A DNA stretch of 64,000 nucleotides from assembly GCF_028372415.1 (NCBI RefSeq), contig NC_092878.1, positions 67,845,830 through 67,909,829 on the forward strand, in the 5' to 3' direction. Position numbers and translations under genes: made by a program. Source of the DNA: Notamacropus eugenii (taxonomy: Eukaryota > Chordata > Mammalia > Diprotodontia > Macropodidae). Under the pieces are notes generated by a model. That model made no database searches. It saw only the letters and a list, made by a program, of their open reading frames with translations, and was not told the DNA's origin. Positions 35,011 to 45,999 of the stretch are shown here, piece by piece (within the stretch, counting starts at the first letter, position 1; each line of letters begins with the position of its first letter).

Positions 35011-35830
35011 CCTTTCTTGTCAGGAAGATTATTTTTTTCTATGACAACACTGCCGTATGGTTACCCAGTTAATATTGCTCATAACAGACAAAAAAAAAAG
35101 GCTGTCTTTAAAAAGTGAATGATCAAATTAAAATCACTTAAGTAGCAGGAATTTTCAAAGCTGTTTTAAAACTTAAGTGTTCTAAACCACTGTTTTATTT
35201 ATTTGAATGGTTAAAGGGCAGAAAATAATTATATGGGTGGAAGCAATCACTTAACTTATGCCACAACAAACAAAAAAATTCCAAAACAATCTAAGCCTGT
35301 TTCATTAATATCTCATTCACTTTAAAACTCATGTTTTTTGAGAACCTTTTGTCAATAACCTCTTTTCTCTTTCTGCTTCAAGATGCTTAGTCAAAATAAT
35401 GTGTTCTTTCAAAAGATGACTATTTTCTTATTTTCCAATTTCGCCTCTCTCTATCTCTGGGCACTCCCTCCGGAAGCCTGTTTGTACAGCCTTTGGGGTT
35501 TTACAGGCCCATTCCCCATACCAAACCCCGGAGTGCTAACATTAAGACTCGCCCCATTTTGTAGGAGGGTAAATGGAGAACACAGCAGCGTTATCACTGT
35601 CCCAACTACGGCGCCAAAACCCAACTACGGTGGCTGGGCCTTCAGGGGGATGGGAGCATAGACGAGAAGGACTGCAGCAGCACAGAAGGCCCGAGAACAG
35701 GAAGAGGAAGTGAAAGTGGTGGGCTGGAGGCGGGGCTTAGGAGCGCGCAGCCTCAGTTGTCTAGTGCCCGCCCACTAGGTGCAGAACGCTTCTGAGGAAA
35801 CTCCACCCCTATCAGGAGTGGAGGAGGTGG
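35011..35830 (-). pseudogene. Probable KAT14 5' UTR and CpG-rich 5' end of the retrocopy
   Basis: Upstream of the KAT14 start codon on the minus strand lies about 430 bp of AT-rich sequence and then a GC-rich, CpG-containing block at 35450-35830 (GGAGGCGGGGCTTAGGAGCGCGC near 35727 on the plus strand). The composition fits the 5' UTR and first exon of a housekeeping gene. Whether all of it came with the retrocopy is an inference. The 92-residue plus-strand frame at 35383-35661 crosses it and is unlikely to be real. Confidence 0.45.
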
Positions 35831-35864
35831 AGAGTGGGGGAAGGGAAAGTGGGGTAACATCTAT

Positions 35865-36015
35865 ATATCATCCATAAAATGAGTTGAAGAAGGAGATGGC
35901 AAACCACCCCAGTATATTTGCAAAGAACACCCCAAAAGGGGTCACCGAAAGCTGGATGTCACTGAAACTATGCAAGAACAGCAAAAACAAGAGTCACAGA
36001 TACAAGGATCATTTG
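35865..36015 (+). mobile_element. RTE-tailed SINE, sense, 5'-truncated
   Basis: CATAAAATGAGTTGAAGAAGGAGATGGCAAACCACCCCAGTATATTTGCAAAG, then CCCAAAAGGGGTCACCGAAAGCTGGATGTCACTGAAAC. It matches the right half of 26155-26320. The tail continues into AGCAAAAACAAG. Confidence 0.75.
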
Positions 36016-36214
36016 GGATTTTTACTTTGCAGGCCTGCCCAGAAATTGCTACGTATTTTGTGCATATATGTGAATGTGCATTCGTTCAGGGATGGTTCCT
36101 TCAATTTGTTCAAATGTACTACACTGTTGTTGCCTTTAGAATTTTCACTGTGTAGGAGAATAAATGCTTTCAGAGACATAGAGAGATGAGTATTTTGATG
36201 ACATATGAAAACCA

Positions 36215-36215
<1 letters not shown>

Positions 36216-36270
<55 letters not shown>

Positions 36271-36320
36271 CCCCTATGTTGATAGATAGATAGACAGATA
36301 GATAGATGTAGATATAGATA
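36216..36320. repeat. (TC)n and (GATA)n microsatellites
   Basis: About 50 bp of TC followed by a short (GATA/GACA)n run near 36280-36308. The minus-strand frame 36009-36338 with an RERE run is an artefact. Confidence 0.95.
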
Positions 36321-36324
36321 TATT

Positions 36325-37055
36325 ACTAACTTAAACAACTACTCAAAAAGAGCAATGGGGTAAAATGGTAATATATTCAAAATTATTTCTCAAAACTGAA
36401 CTCAACCTCAGCATCATGTCCCTCTGTTGGATTTATGTCCAGAATTGTCAATAAATAGGTTACATTTGGAGATGCATCTGTGCATAGGATAGAAAATGTG
36501 AATTAAATATTCCAATTTAACTGCTAGTTCTGCATGAATGAAAAAAGCATAATGTCTTCTACATGACAAAGTTTCAAATATTTAAATGTAGTTATCATTT
36601 CCTCTTTATGTCTTCACTTGTCTTGGTTAAACATCTCTTGTTTTACTTTTTTAACCATTACTCTTGTGAAAGTATTTTGAGATATTTTATTACTTTCTTT
36701 GAATTCTGGAATTGCTTCAGTTTGTCAGTGTTGTTGATGACAGAAAGCTGAAAGTTATGTTATAAACTGAATTACGGAATTAGTGCTAAAAGGGAAAAAA
36801 TCTTGATTTAATTTCTAGAAGCTTATTCTAAAACCAGTTGAATAGAATAAGTTGGATATAATAAAGACAAATTGTATATTTAAGTAAAAAAACAACAACA
36901 ACACATATACAAGTATTGGATTTAGAAAACTTGTTTTAATAAAAGTTCATTTGCAACAAGTCTGGGTATTTTGACTGACCAAAAACTCAGTAGTTTCTTT
37001 GGGCTACTATAAATTAAACAAAAAGCAATAATTAACTTAAAAAAAAAAAAACAGT
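36325..37055. other. No recognisable gene or element
   Basis: Unrecognised AT-rich sequence before the CR1/L3 fragment. Confidence 0.45.
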
Positions 37056-37059
37056 ACCT

Positions 37060-37710
37060 GGTATAATCTAAGGCTGCATTAAGAGAAATACAGTATTGAG
37101 AGGGAAATTTTTTTTACTTCATATTGGTCAGACCAACCCTGAAGCATTTTTTCCTTTTCTGAGGGTCACAACTTAAGAGCAACTTTGGCAAACTAAAATG
37201 CATTCAGAATCAAGTGACCAAGATGTTGGAACCTGACAAATCTATGTTACATGATGAAGAGTTGGAAAAATTGTGGGTTATGGGACCTCAAGGAGGCATC
37301 ATAGTTATGTCTTGGTATATGAAAGGTACATTCATGGTGTAGATAATGTCCAAGAGGACAATCATGATGTTGAAATGTCTTGAGGCTATTACATATGAGC
37401 ATCAATTTTGTGAACTAGACACGATTAGCTTATATGAAAGAAGACTCAGGAAGAACATTATTTCTGTGTTCAAATATTTTAAGCACTTTCAGATTATAGT
37501 GTATATTAGATTTATTGTATTTGGCTCTAGAAGACATCAGCAGAAATAATGGGTAGAATTTAAGATTTATGCAAAACAAACAAGCAAATAAACAACAAAG
37601 AATACTTCTTATTTATTATAGCTATTAAAAATGGAATGCCTTTCCTCAAAATGTGAATTTTCCATCTTTGGGGTTCTTCAAACAGTGTCTGGATGACCAT
37701 TAAAAAATTA
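37060..37710 (+). mobile_element. CR1/L3-clade LINE 3' fragment, sense
   Basis: The segment carries, in order, GGCTGCATTAAGAGAAATACAG, GGTCAGACCA, GAAAGAAGACTCAGGAAGAACAT, CAAATATTTTAAGCACTTTCAG and TCTTCAAACAGTGTCTGGATGACCA, the expected order for the end of a CR1/L3 reverse transcriptase and 3' UTR. The antisense counterpart is at 49210-49390 and 50930-51850. Strongly decayed. Confidence 0.6.
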
Positions 37711-37984
37711 ATCCTTTTTATTGATGTCTTTTTTTTTTATATCACCATCATATTTCCATCTAGTTTCCTTTCATTTTCATTGGTAAATATGATTTTTAAA
37801 AAGAGAGAAGAAAACCAAATCACTAATATTAAAAATGAAAAGGTGAATATGCCACTAATAAAAGAAAATCACAGCCATTATAAGGAGTTATTTTTGCCCA
37901 TTTATATGCCAATACCTTTGAAAATTTAAGTGAAATGGAAGAACATTTGCAAAAATGTAAGCTATCTAGATTAATAGAAAATGA

Positions 37985-40230
37985 GCTACTCAGTGCAGCT
38001 GCAGCCCTTTTTTCTCCACAGTGGTCAGCTACGATCCCCGATTCTCCAGCAACCATGTCGAAGGGACCCGCAGTTGGCATTGATCTTGGCACCACTTACT
38101 CCTGTGTGGGAGTCTTCCAACATGGGAAAGTGGAGATCATTGCTTATGACCAAGGAAACAGGGCCACCCCCAGCTATGTCGCCTTCACCGACACAGAAAG
38201 TTTAATTGGTGATGCTGCAAAGAATCCAGTTGCAATGATCCCCACCAACACAGTTTTTGATGCCAAACGTCTGATTGGTCGCAGTTTGATGATGCAGTTG
38301 TACAGTTAGACATGAAGCAATGGACTTTTACAGTGGTGAATGATGCAGGCAGGCCTAAGATCCAAATGGAGTACAAAGGGGAGACCAAAAGTTTCTATCC
38401 AGAGGAAGTTTCTTCTATGGTCTTGACCAAGATGAAAGAAATTGCTGAAGCTTACCTTGGGAAAACTGTCACAAATGCCGTCGTCACAGTACCAGCCTAT
38501 TTCAAAGATTCCCAACGTCAGGCCACTGAAGATGCTGGCACCATCGCTGGTCTCAATGTGTTCCAAATCATCAATGAGCCAACTGCTGCTGCTATTGCTT
38601 ATGGCTTGGACAAAAAGGTTGGTGCCAAGAGAAATGTGTTGATCTTTGACCTTGGAGATGGTACTTTTGATGTCTCCATTCTTACCATTGAAGATGGCAT
38701 CGTTGAGGTCAAGTCCACAGCTGGGGATACCCACTTGGGTGGGGAGGACTTTGACAACCGAATGGTCAACCATTTCATTGCAGAGTTCAAGTGAAAGCAC
38801 AAGAAGGACATCAGTGAGAACAAGAGGGCTGTTCGCTGTCTTCGCACCACTTGTGAATGTGCAAAACACACGCTCTCTTCTAGTACCCAGACCAGTATTG
38901 AGATTGACTCCCTCTATGAAGGTATTGACTTCCATACATCAATCACTCGAGCCCATTTTGAAGAGCTGAATGCTGATCTCTGGACCCTGTGGAAAAAGCC
39001 TTAAGAGATGCCAAGCTAGATAAATCGCAGATTCATGACATCATCCTGGTGGGTGGTTCCATTCGAATTCTGAAAATCCAGAAGCTTTTGCAAGACTTCT
39101 TCAGTGGCAAGGAGCTCAACAAGAATATCAATCCTGATGAGGCTGTTGCTTATGGTGCAGCTGTTCAGGCTGCCATTTTGTCTGGAGATAAATCTGAGAA
39201 TGTGCAGGACTTGTTGCTGTTGGATGTCACTTTCTCTTGGAATTGAAACTGCTGGTGGAGTTATGATGGTTCTGATTAAACATAATACCACCATCCCCAC
39301 CAAGCAGACACAGACATTTACCACCAATTCGGACAACCAACCTGGTGTGCTTATTCAGGTTTATGAAGGGGAGAGGGCAATGACAAAGGATAACAACCCG
39401 CTTGTCAAATTTGAGCTCACAGGAATCCCCCCAGCACCCAGAGGTGTTCATCAGATTGAAGTGACATTTGACATTGATGCAAATGGCATTCTCAATGTTT
39501 CTGCTGTGGATAAGAGCACAGGCAAGGAGAACAAGATCACCATCACCAATGATAAAGGATGTCTGAGCAAGGAAGACATTGAGCATATGGTCCAGGAGAC
39601 TGAGAAATACAAGGCTGAGGATGAGAAGCAGAGAGACAAGGTGTCTTTCAAGAATTCTCTTGAATCTTATGCTTTCAACATGAAGGCTACAGTGGAGGAT
39701 GAAAGACTGCAAGGCAAAGTTGGTGATGAAGACAAACAGAAGATCCTTGACAAATGTAAGGAAATAATCAACTGGCTGGATATGAGCCAGAGTGCTGAGA
39801 AGGAAGAATTTGAGTATCAGCTGAAAGAGTTGGAGAAGGTTTGCAACCCCATCATTACCAAGCTGTACCAGAGTGCAGGGGGCATGCCAGGAGGCATGCC
39901 TGGTGGATTCCCAGGGGGTGGAGCAGCCCCATCTGGAGGTGCTTCTTCTGGACCCATCATTGAAGAGGTGGACTAAACAACAGAAGAAAGAGAATTCCAC
40001 ACAGCTTTTCCAAAAATTGAAGGACTCAAAATTTGTAGCCAAGGCAGTAGCAGTTTAAAAGTAACATTTAAACTACTGTGTAAATCTGGGCATTCTGAAT
40101 ACTTGAATGTGTGCAGAGGGGAGAGAAGTGAACAACAGTGCACTTTATCAGTACTGTAAAAAAATGGAAATGCAATTCTTGTCCTGGAGAATAAAAAATT
40201 ATTTAAAATTGGCACCATAAAAAAAAAGAA
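37985..40230 (+). pseudogene. HSPA8P: HSPA8 (HSC70) processed pseudogene, full length
   Basis: A near-complete intronless copy of the constitutive HSP70 chaperone mRNA: about 70 bp of 5' UTR, start ATG at 38055, stop TAA at 39974-39976, 3' UTR, AATAAA at 40190-40195 and an A-tail at about 40218-40227. Recognisable are the N-terminal ATPase start [25 protein letters not shown] (Gly to Asp in the phosphate loop), GGSIRILK, the substrate-binding part with GIPPAPRG, and the C-terminal [14 protein letters not shown] and terminal EEVD. Lesions include a 1-bp loss near 38284, TGA at 38792-38794 in place of an Arg codon, a loss of about 11 bp at 38980 and a loss of about 5 bp near 39230. The last 245 or so codons are still open to the stop. 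Flanks AGAAAATGA at 37976-37984 and 40231-40239 form the target duplication. Confidence 0.97.
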
Positions 40231-40484
40231 AGAAAATGAAATAGAATATCTAAATAGACTTATTTTAGAAAAAGAAATTGAACAGGGCATAAATGAGTTT
40301 CTTGAGGGGGAAAAAAGCATCAGGACTAAACGGGTTAACAAGTCAGTGTTAATAAACATTTAAAGATCAACTATTTCCATTATTAAATTATTTGGAATAG
40401 CAGGCATAGAAGAAGTACTATCAAACTTCTTTTATTAAACAACATGTACTGATACCTCAAGCAGAAAGATTGGTCTTACTATCT

Positions 40485-40610
40485 ATGTCTCTCTCTCTCT
40501 GTTTCTCTCTCTCTCTGTCTCTCTCTCTCTCACTTTCTCTTTCTCTGTCTCTGTCTCTGTCTCTCTGTCTCTCTCTCTCTCTTTCTCTCTCTCTCTGTCT
40601 ATCTATTTCA
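40485..40610. repeat. (CT)n / CTGT microsatellite inside L1
   Basis: Imperfect TCTC and TCTGTC units. On both sides sense L1 ORF2 is recognisable, and the resuming word TTTCATTAATGAATG is the L1 sequence expected next. The repeat replaces or splits ORF2. Confidence 0.92.
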
Positions 40611-42719
40611 TTAATGAATGTGGATGAAAAAAAAATCCCTAATAAAATGCTAGGCAGAACACTACATTGTATTATAAAGACCACACATTGTGACCAAGTA
40701 GGATTTCTACCAGAAAGGGTTTAACATAAGGAAAACTATTAACACAATTGATTATATCAATAACAAAAATTATATGATTTTATCAATTGATGCAGAAAAA
40801 AGCTTTTGATAAAATACAACACATTCTTATACTGAAAACATAGAGATAAGTAGATTTTTTTGTTGAATTGATGAGGAACATCTCCTTACAGAATCAACAA
40901 AGCTTATTTTTAATCAGGATAAGCTAGGAGCCTTTCAGTAAGATTAGTAGTGAAACAAGGATTCTCAATGTCACAATATTATGCAATATTCTATTAGAGA
41001 TGCTTACAACAGCAATAAGAAAAGAAAAACATAATTGAGTGAATCACAATAGGTCATGAGTTAATAAAACTCTCTTTTTTACAGAACATATGATGATAGT
41101 CAGAAAAGCCTAAAGAGTCAATTAAAAGTTATTTGAAACAATAATTTAGCAAAATTTTAGCAGCATTTAAAATAAACACATAAATCAAGAACATTTCTAT
41201 ATACTACTAACAAAACTCTGCAAGAAGACATAGTAAGAGATACTCCACTTGAAATAATTGTAGAGAGTATAAAATATACTGGGTTTATACCTACCAAAAC
41301 AAACCCAGGAACTATATGACTATAATTATAAAGCACTTTTTCATGCGAATTGTCAGATTTAAATAACTGGAGAAATATTAATTGTACATGGGTAAGCAGA
41401 GCCAGTATAATAAGATGACAATTTTACCTAAACTAATATATTTTTTCAATGCCATCAAAAATTCTTTTACTGAGCTAGAAAAATACTATCAAAATTAATT
41501 TGGGAAAACTATCAAGAATATCAAAGGACTTAAAGAAAAAAATGAAAAAGAAACAGGTTTAGCAGTAACAGATCTTAAACTCTATTATAAAGCAGTAGTT
41601 GTCAAAATTGCCTGTTACAGATTAAGAAACAGAAAGGTAGACAGATTAGTGGAACAGAGTATACAAAACACAACAGGAAATGATTATACAAATGTAAAGA
41701 TTTAAGCTTTTTATGTAATAATTCATTATTTGGTAAAAATTATTGAGAAAGTTGGAAAGCATTCTGACCAAAAGTGTGCATAAACTAACATTTTACACCA
41801 TTTACCAAGTAAAGGTCAACTTGAATATATGTCCAAGATATAAAAGGAGATGTCACAAGAAAATTAGAAGAGCATAGAATATATTGCCTATAATCTTATA
41901 TGCTTAGATTTATGAATAAACAAGCGATAGAGAGCATAATGAGGTGCAAAATGGATAATTTAGATTGCATTAAAATAAAATGGTTTTGTAGAAATTTTAA
42001 AAATGTAGCCAAAATTAGAAGGAAAGGAAAAGATTGGGGGGGAGGGAATTTTCTCAGAAAAAAGTTTCATATCTCAAATATACAATGAAAAATCTATAAG
42101 AATATCAGTCATGTACCAGTTGAAAGTGGTTAAAGAATATGAGCAAGAATTTTTCAATAAAGAAATCAAAATTACATATATTCATATGAAAATGCTCTAA
42201 AATAATTATTTATTAGAGAAATGGAAATTAAAACAACTTTGAGATATTTTATACCTATCAAATTATCTAAAATGATGGAAGGGGAAAGCCACAAATGTTG
42301 GAAGGCAAAAAATTGTGTCAATGATTTACTGTTGGTGGAATTGTGAACTGATCCAACCACTTTGAAGAACAATCTGGAATTATGTCCAAATAATTATAAA
42401 ACAATGTATACTCCTTGACTAAGAAATACCACCATTAGGTCTATTCCCCAAGGTGATTAGGAATGAGGAAAATAACTTATATGTTATAAGATATTTATAG
42501 CAACTCTCTTTGTGATGGCAAAGAAATAGAAATTATAGGGGCGCTCATTGATTAGGGAATGACTAAACAAATTGTGGTATATGACTGTGACAGAATAGTA
42601 TTCTACTGTAACAAATGATGAGCAGAATGCTCTAAATATTTACATGAAATAATTCAGAGTGAAATAAACAGAACCAAAAGGACACTGTAACATAGTAACA
42701 GTCATAGTGTTGTAAAAAC

Positions 42720-42870
42720 AATTGTCATTTTGAGTATTAAAAATAATTATTATGTTATATAATTTATACAATTATAATTCATATAATTATATAAATAATT
42801 ACATGAATAAATAAATTATATAATCACATAAAATAATTATAAATAATTATTATAAATACTCAGATCAATT
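42720..42870. repeat. AT-rich low-complexity tract
   Basis: A run of TATAATTATAT/AATAATTAT units inside the L1 3' UTR. L1 3' UTR sequence continues at about 42875. Confidence 0.85.
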
Positions 42871-42919
42871 ATGAATGAAAATGCTATCCACCTTCACAGA
42901 AATGATCAATAAATAGCAG

Positions 42920-42990
42920 TATCATTGCATACATACATACATATGTATGCGTGTGCATATACCTACATACACACACTCACACACATAGAT
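42920..42990. repeat. (CATA)n / (CA)n microsatellite
   Basis: CATACATACATACATATGTATG followed by ACACACACTCACACACA units, directly after the L1 3' UTR region. Confidence 0.9.
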
Positions 42991-42994
42991 ATTG

Positions 42995-43320
42995 GTGTCT
43001 AATGGTAGCATTCTCTAAAGTTGGATGGGGAAGGAGAAAGAAAAGAAAAAGAGTGCATTGCTGAGAAAAAAAGAAAACTTAGAAGCAAGCACAGGAAAGC
43101 ACCATAACTTTGAAAATGGTGTATAATATTTATTACATAGCTTATCAAAACAAAAAATAAAAAAGTGAAATGGAAATACATGATTTTATACCGAATTCTC
43201 TTTTTTTGTTGTATGGTATACATGATTTTTTTTTTCATTTTGTGTTTTAGCTCAAAATGAATTTTTAAAAAATGGATTTTGTTCTTTGACATTCCCATTC
43301 TCAGTCTTAGAAGAAACATT
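42995..43320. other. No recognisable gene or element
   Basis: Purine-rich then A/T-rich DNA. The minus-strand 106-residue frame (42999-43319) is lysine/phenylalanine-rich, with no domain, and follows base composition. Confidence 0.4.
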
Positions 43321-43321
43321 T

Positions 43322-43655
43322 CTTTTTTTAAAAAATTTATTTATTTAACTTTTAACATTCATTTTCACAACATTTTGGGTCCCCTCCCCCCACCCCAAAA
43401 CACTTAGCATTCTAATTGCCCCTATCACCAATCTGCCCTCTCTTCTATCATCCTTCCCTTCCCTTATCCCCATCTTCTCTTTTGTCCTGTAGGGCCAGAT
43501 AACTTTCTATACCCCGCTACCTGAATTTCTTATTTCCTAGTAGCAAGAACAGTACTCCACAGTTGTTCCTAAAACTTTAAGTTCCAACTTCTCTTCATCC
43601 CTCCCTCCCCACCCATTCCCTTTGGGAAAGCAAGCAATTCAATATAGGCCATATC
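43322..43655 (-). mobile_element. HAL1-type 3' region, antisense
   Basis: Begins TTTTTTTAAAAAATTTATTTATTTAACTTTTAACATTC and continues through polypyrimidine DNA (TCTGCCCTCTCTTCTATCATCC) to GGAAAGCAAGCAATTCAATATAGG. The same order appears antisense at 55440-55800. This is the polypurine 3' UTR of a HAL1-like element. It is interrupted by an LTR at 43656. Confidence 0.7.
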
Positions 43656-43957
43656 TGTGAAGGGTGAACAAGATGGCGCTGGAAGGGACGGCCCCACCCC
43701 TGGTTTGTGTTTGTTACTATAGTTCCAGCTTGTGTTCATTACTATAGTTTCAGGTTTGTTTGTGTGTGTTACCACAGTTCATTGGGCTGGCTGGCAGAGA
43801 CTATACAATCAGAGTGCTTGCTTGAATAAATCGGAGTTGCTTCATGACCCACTCTCCCACCTCATTCTTTTGCTTGTGAGCTCCACAGGAGGATGAGCAG
43901 CCTGCTGGTCAGGCATAAGACTTGCTCCTCTCGGGATGCTATGCTGATACCATAGCA
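43656..43957 (+). mobile_element. LTR-like block, probable solo LTR
   Basis: A 300-bp block starting TGTGAAGGGTGAACAAGATGGCGC, with AATAAA at 43825-43830 (GCTTGAATAAATCGG), a U5-like tail and a possible terminus ATAGCA. It sits exactly where the HAL1 3' region is broken. It has no internal retroviral sequence. The start word is CpG-bearing. Class is not certain (the AATAAA layout is gammaretrovirus-like). Confidence 0.55.
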
Positions 43958-44029
43958 ATGAGACAATGTAATCTTTGTTGGATTAATTGAACATTAGGAT
44001 CAAAAAAAGAATCTGTGTACCATATTGCA

Positions 44030-44380
44030 TGATATTATTAAGGAAAGTTGTCCTAAACTTCTAAAACAAGAACGTAAAGTAGAAATTGAAAGAATCCACC
44101 AATTAGCACCTGAAAGAAAGCCTAGGAAATAAAAGTTACAGGAATGAAATAGACAAGTTTCAAAATTTCCAATTTTTTTCTCTTAAAGAGAAAATATGGA
44201 AAGTGGTAGGAAAAAATAAAAGAACAGGAACAAACAATTTAAATGCTGAAGAAAATAATCAGTATTTCAATAACTTATCCAGCAAAATTGAGTATAATCC
44301 TGAATAAAAAAAAATATTTGATGAACTGAAAGACTTTCAAGTATTTGTAACAAGAAGACCAGGACTGGGGGTGGAGGCAG
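44030..44380 (+). mobile_element. L1 ORF1 C-terminal fragment, sense
   Basis: GTAGAAATTGAAAGAATCCACCAATTAGCACCTGAAAG at 44077-44114 parallels 30808-30835. CTTATCCAGCAAAATTGAGTATAATCCTG (44275-44303) and GACTTTCAAGTATTTGTAACAAGAAGACCAGG are the end of the ORF1 C-terminal domain. Decayed. Confidence 0.7.
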
Positions 44381-44384
44381 CTCC

Positions 44385-45995
44385 TTCCTTGAAGCTCTGA
44401 GTCTCCAAGATAGAAAAAAAAATTGTTTTTTACATTCTTCCATCTGATTCTAATGAGAGGCATAGCCTTCTCAATGAATCACTAATTGATACAGTCAACA
44501 CTTCATCAAGGACTTTGAGACTTATGATGGGTAACAATATGGAAAGAGTGGAAAGGGGAGAAATTGATCAGTGCATTGACAAATCAAAAGGGGGCAGTTC
44601 CCTTCATAAGTAAACAGACTTTACAGATACAGAAACTCAAAGGGAAAAAGCAAATAATAAATAAGTTGTCCATTTAAGTCTCAGAAGTCTAATTTCATAC
44701 AACTATCTCGTTTTCAAGATATCATCTGATGGTTTTCTGGTCAGAGTGTGCTTTAAGCAGTTTCCAGCATACTGTCCTCTTAAGAGTCCTTGTAGAGATC
44801 TTCTTTCTGTTAAAAACTCCTACAATATTGATATTAACACAATTTTAAATTACCTTGCCAATTTCCAGGTCAAATAATGAAAGTTGGTTCAACTCTTATG
44901 TCTCCATTATTATAATATTGAAATTAGAAACTTGACAATTGTCATGTTGATATATCTAAGAAACTCAAATTTAAAAACAAAGAAACATAAAAATTAGAAC
45001 CCAGTTTTTATACTTTTCATTAATTCGTTGTTCATTTCCCCATCAGGAGAATGAGATTCTACTAAGGAATTAATAACAGACTCCAAAACATACATATCAC
45101 ATTGAGTGACCAATTTTAAAACAGTACATATTATGTAATAAAACAATTCTAACTTCTGCTCATCTTCAAATAAATATCCCCTTTATTAAAGTGGATGCTT
45201 CTTTTAATGCGTTTGCAAGACAGACCACAAACTATTTTTCTTCTAATATTAAATAATTGAAACAGAACTGAGACAGGTATGATATTATCCAAGTAAAATA
45301 ATAATATTCTCGTTTTACACATCCTTGAACTAATTGTCCCCATACTGTTATAAGGATTTAAAGGACCCTAATTTCTACAGGAACATATACTAGTAGCATA
45401 TGTCAAGGCTAAATACTTATTTAGTTGTTTAGGCTAAAATTCTAGGTCAAATAGCGTCTTACTATAGAAACCTCAGATGTTCCAATATTAGTCTATTATT
45501 TAATAGGTTTAATATTGTACTTATAAAATTTTTTGACTATAGAAAATTGCCAAAAAAAGAATAGGGACATAACTATAGTAAAGGAATAATGTTCCCTAAC
45601 TTCATGCTAATTCCAGGCAGAAGTTATACATAGATGGTCATCTGACAGATGTCATAGTGAGGAAATTGAGTCAAGAGAATTCTATCTCAGCTCATGCGGA
45701 GTAGATATTCTCCAAGCTTTTCCCATGAGAACACTTTCTGCAGCTGGTGAACAACTCTCTGAGGATGGGGAAGAGGGGCTTCAGCACATAGGCTTTCTGC
45801 TACCCACCCCCATCTGTCTCCAAATTGTTTTTTTCTACCTTCCATATTTTTGCTCAAGCCTTTATTTCTCTTTCCTAATCTTTAAAACCCTTTACCCAGA
45901 CTACCTCTACTTTCCTTGACATTCCATGTTAAAAATCATACTCATCCCAAATTTGCCCTGCTTCTCTGAACCTGTGTATCTGTATCTGTGTACTC
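44385..45995. other. No recognisable gene or element
   Basis: Low-GC sequence without identifiable genes. A pyrimidine-rich stretch near 45790-45960 may belong to the neighbouring LTR element, but I cannot show that. Confidence 0.4.
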
Positions 45996-45999
45996 CAAC

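Larger units (their letters stand above)
37780..42910 (+). mobile_element. L1 LINE, 5'-truncated, ORF2 to 3' UTR, split by the HSPA8 retrocopy
   Basis: ORF2 sense begins near 37780 (AAGAGAGAAGAAAACCAAATCAC), runs to about 37984, is interrupted by the retrocopy, and resumes at 40231 (AGAAAATGAAATAGAATATC). It continues through the fingers and palm (for example GACCAAGTAGGATTTCTACCAG near 40692), the C-terminal domain and the 3' UTR block near 42885-42905. Internal simple repeats sit at 40485-40610 and 42720-42870. Numerous stops make it non-coding. It is the host element of the HSPA8 copy and is therefore older. Confidence 0.85.

Noticed and set aside
35383..35661. 92-residue frame in the GC-rich block as a small host gene
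   Set aside because: It lies antisense across the probable KAT14 5' UTR, has no domain or splice context, and the block's composition alone keeps frames open.
37935..39976. HSPA8 as a live gene or heat-shock locus
   Set aside because: A frameshift, an in-frame TGA and two further deletions break the frame; no introns, a poly(A) tail and a target duplication identify it as a retrocopy.
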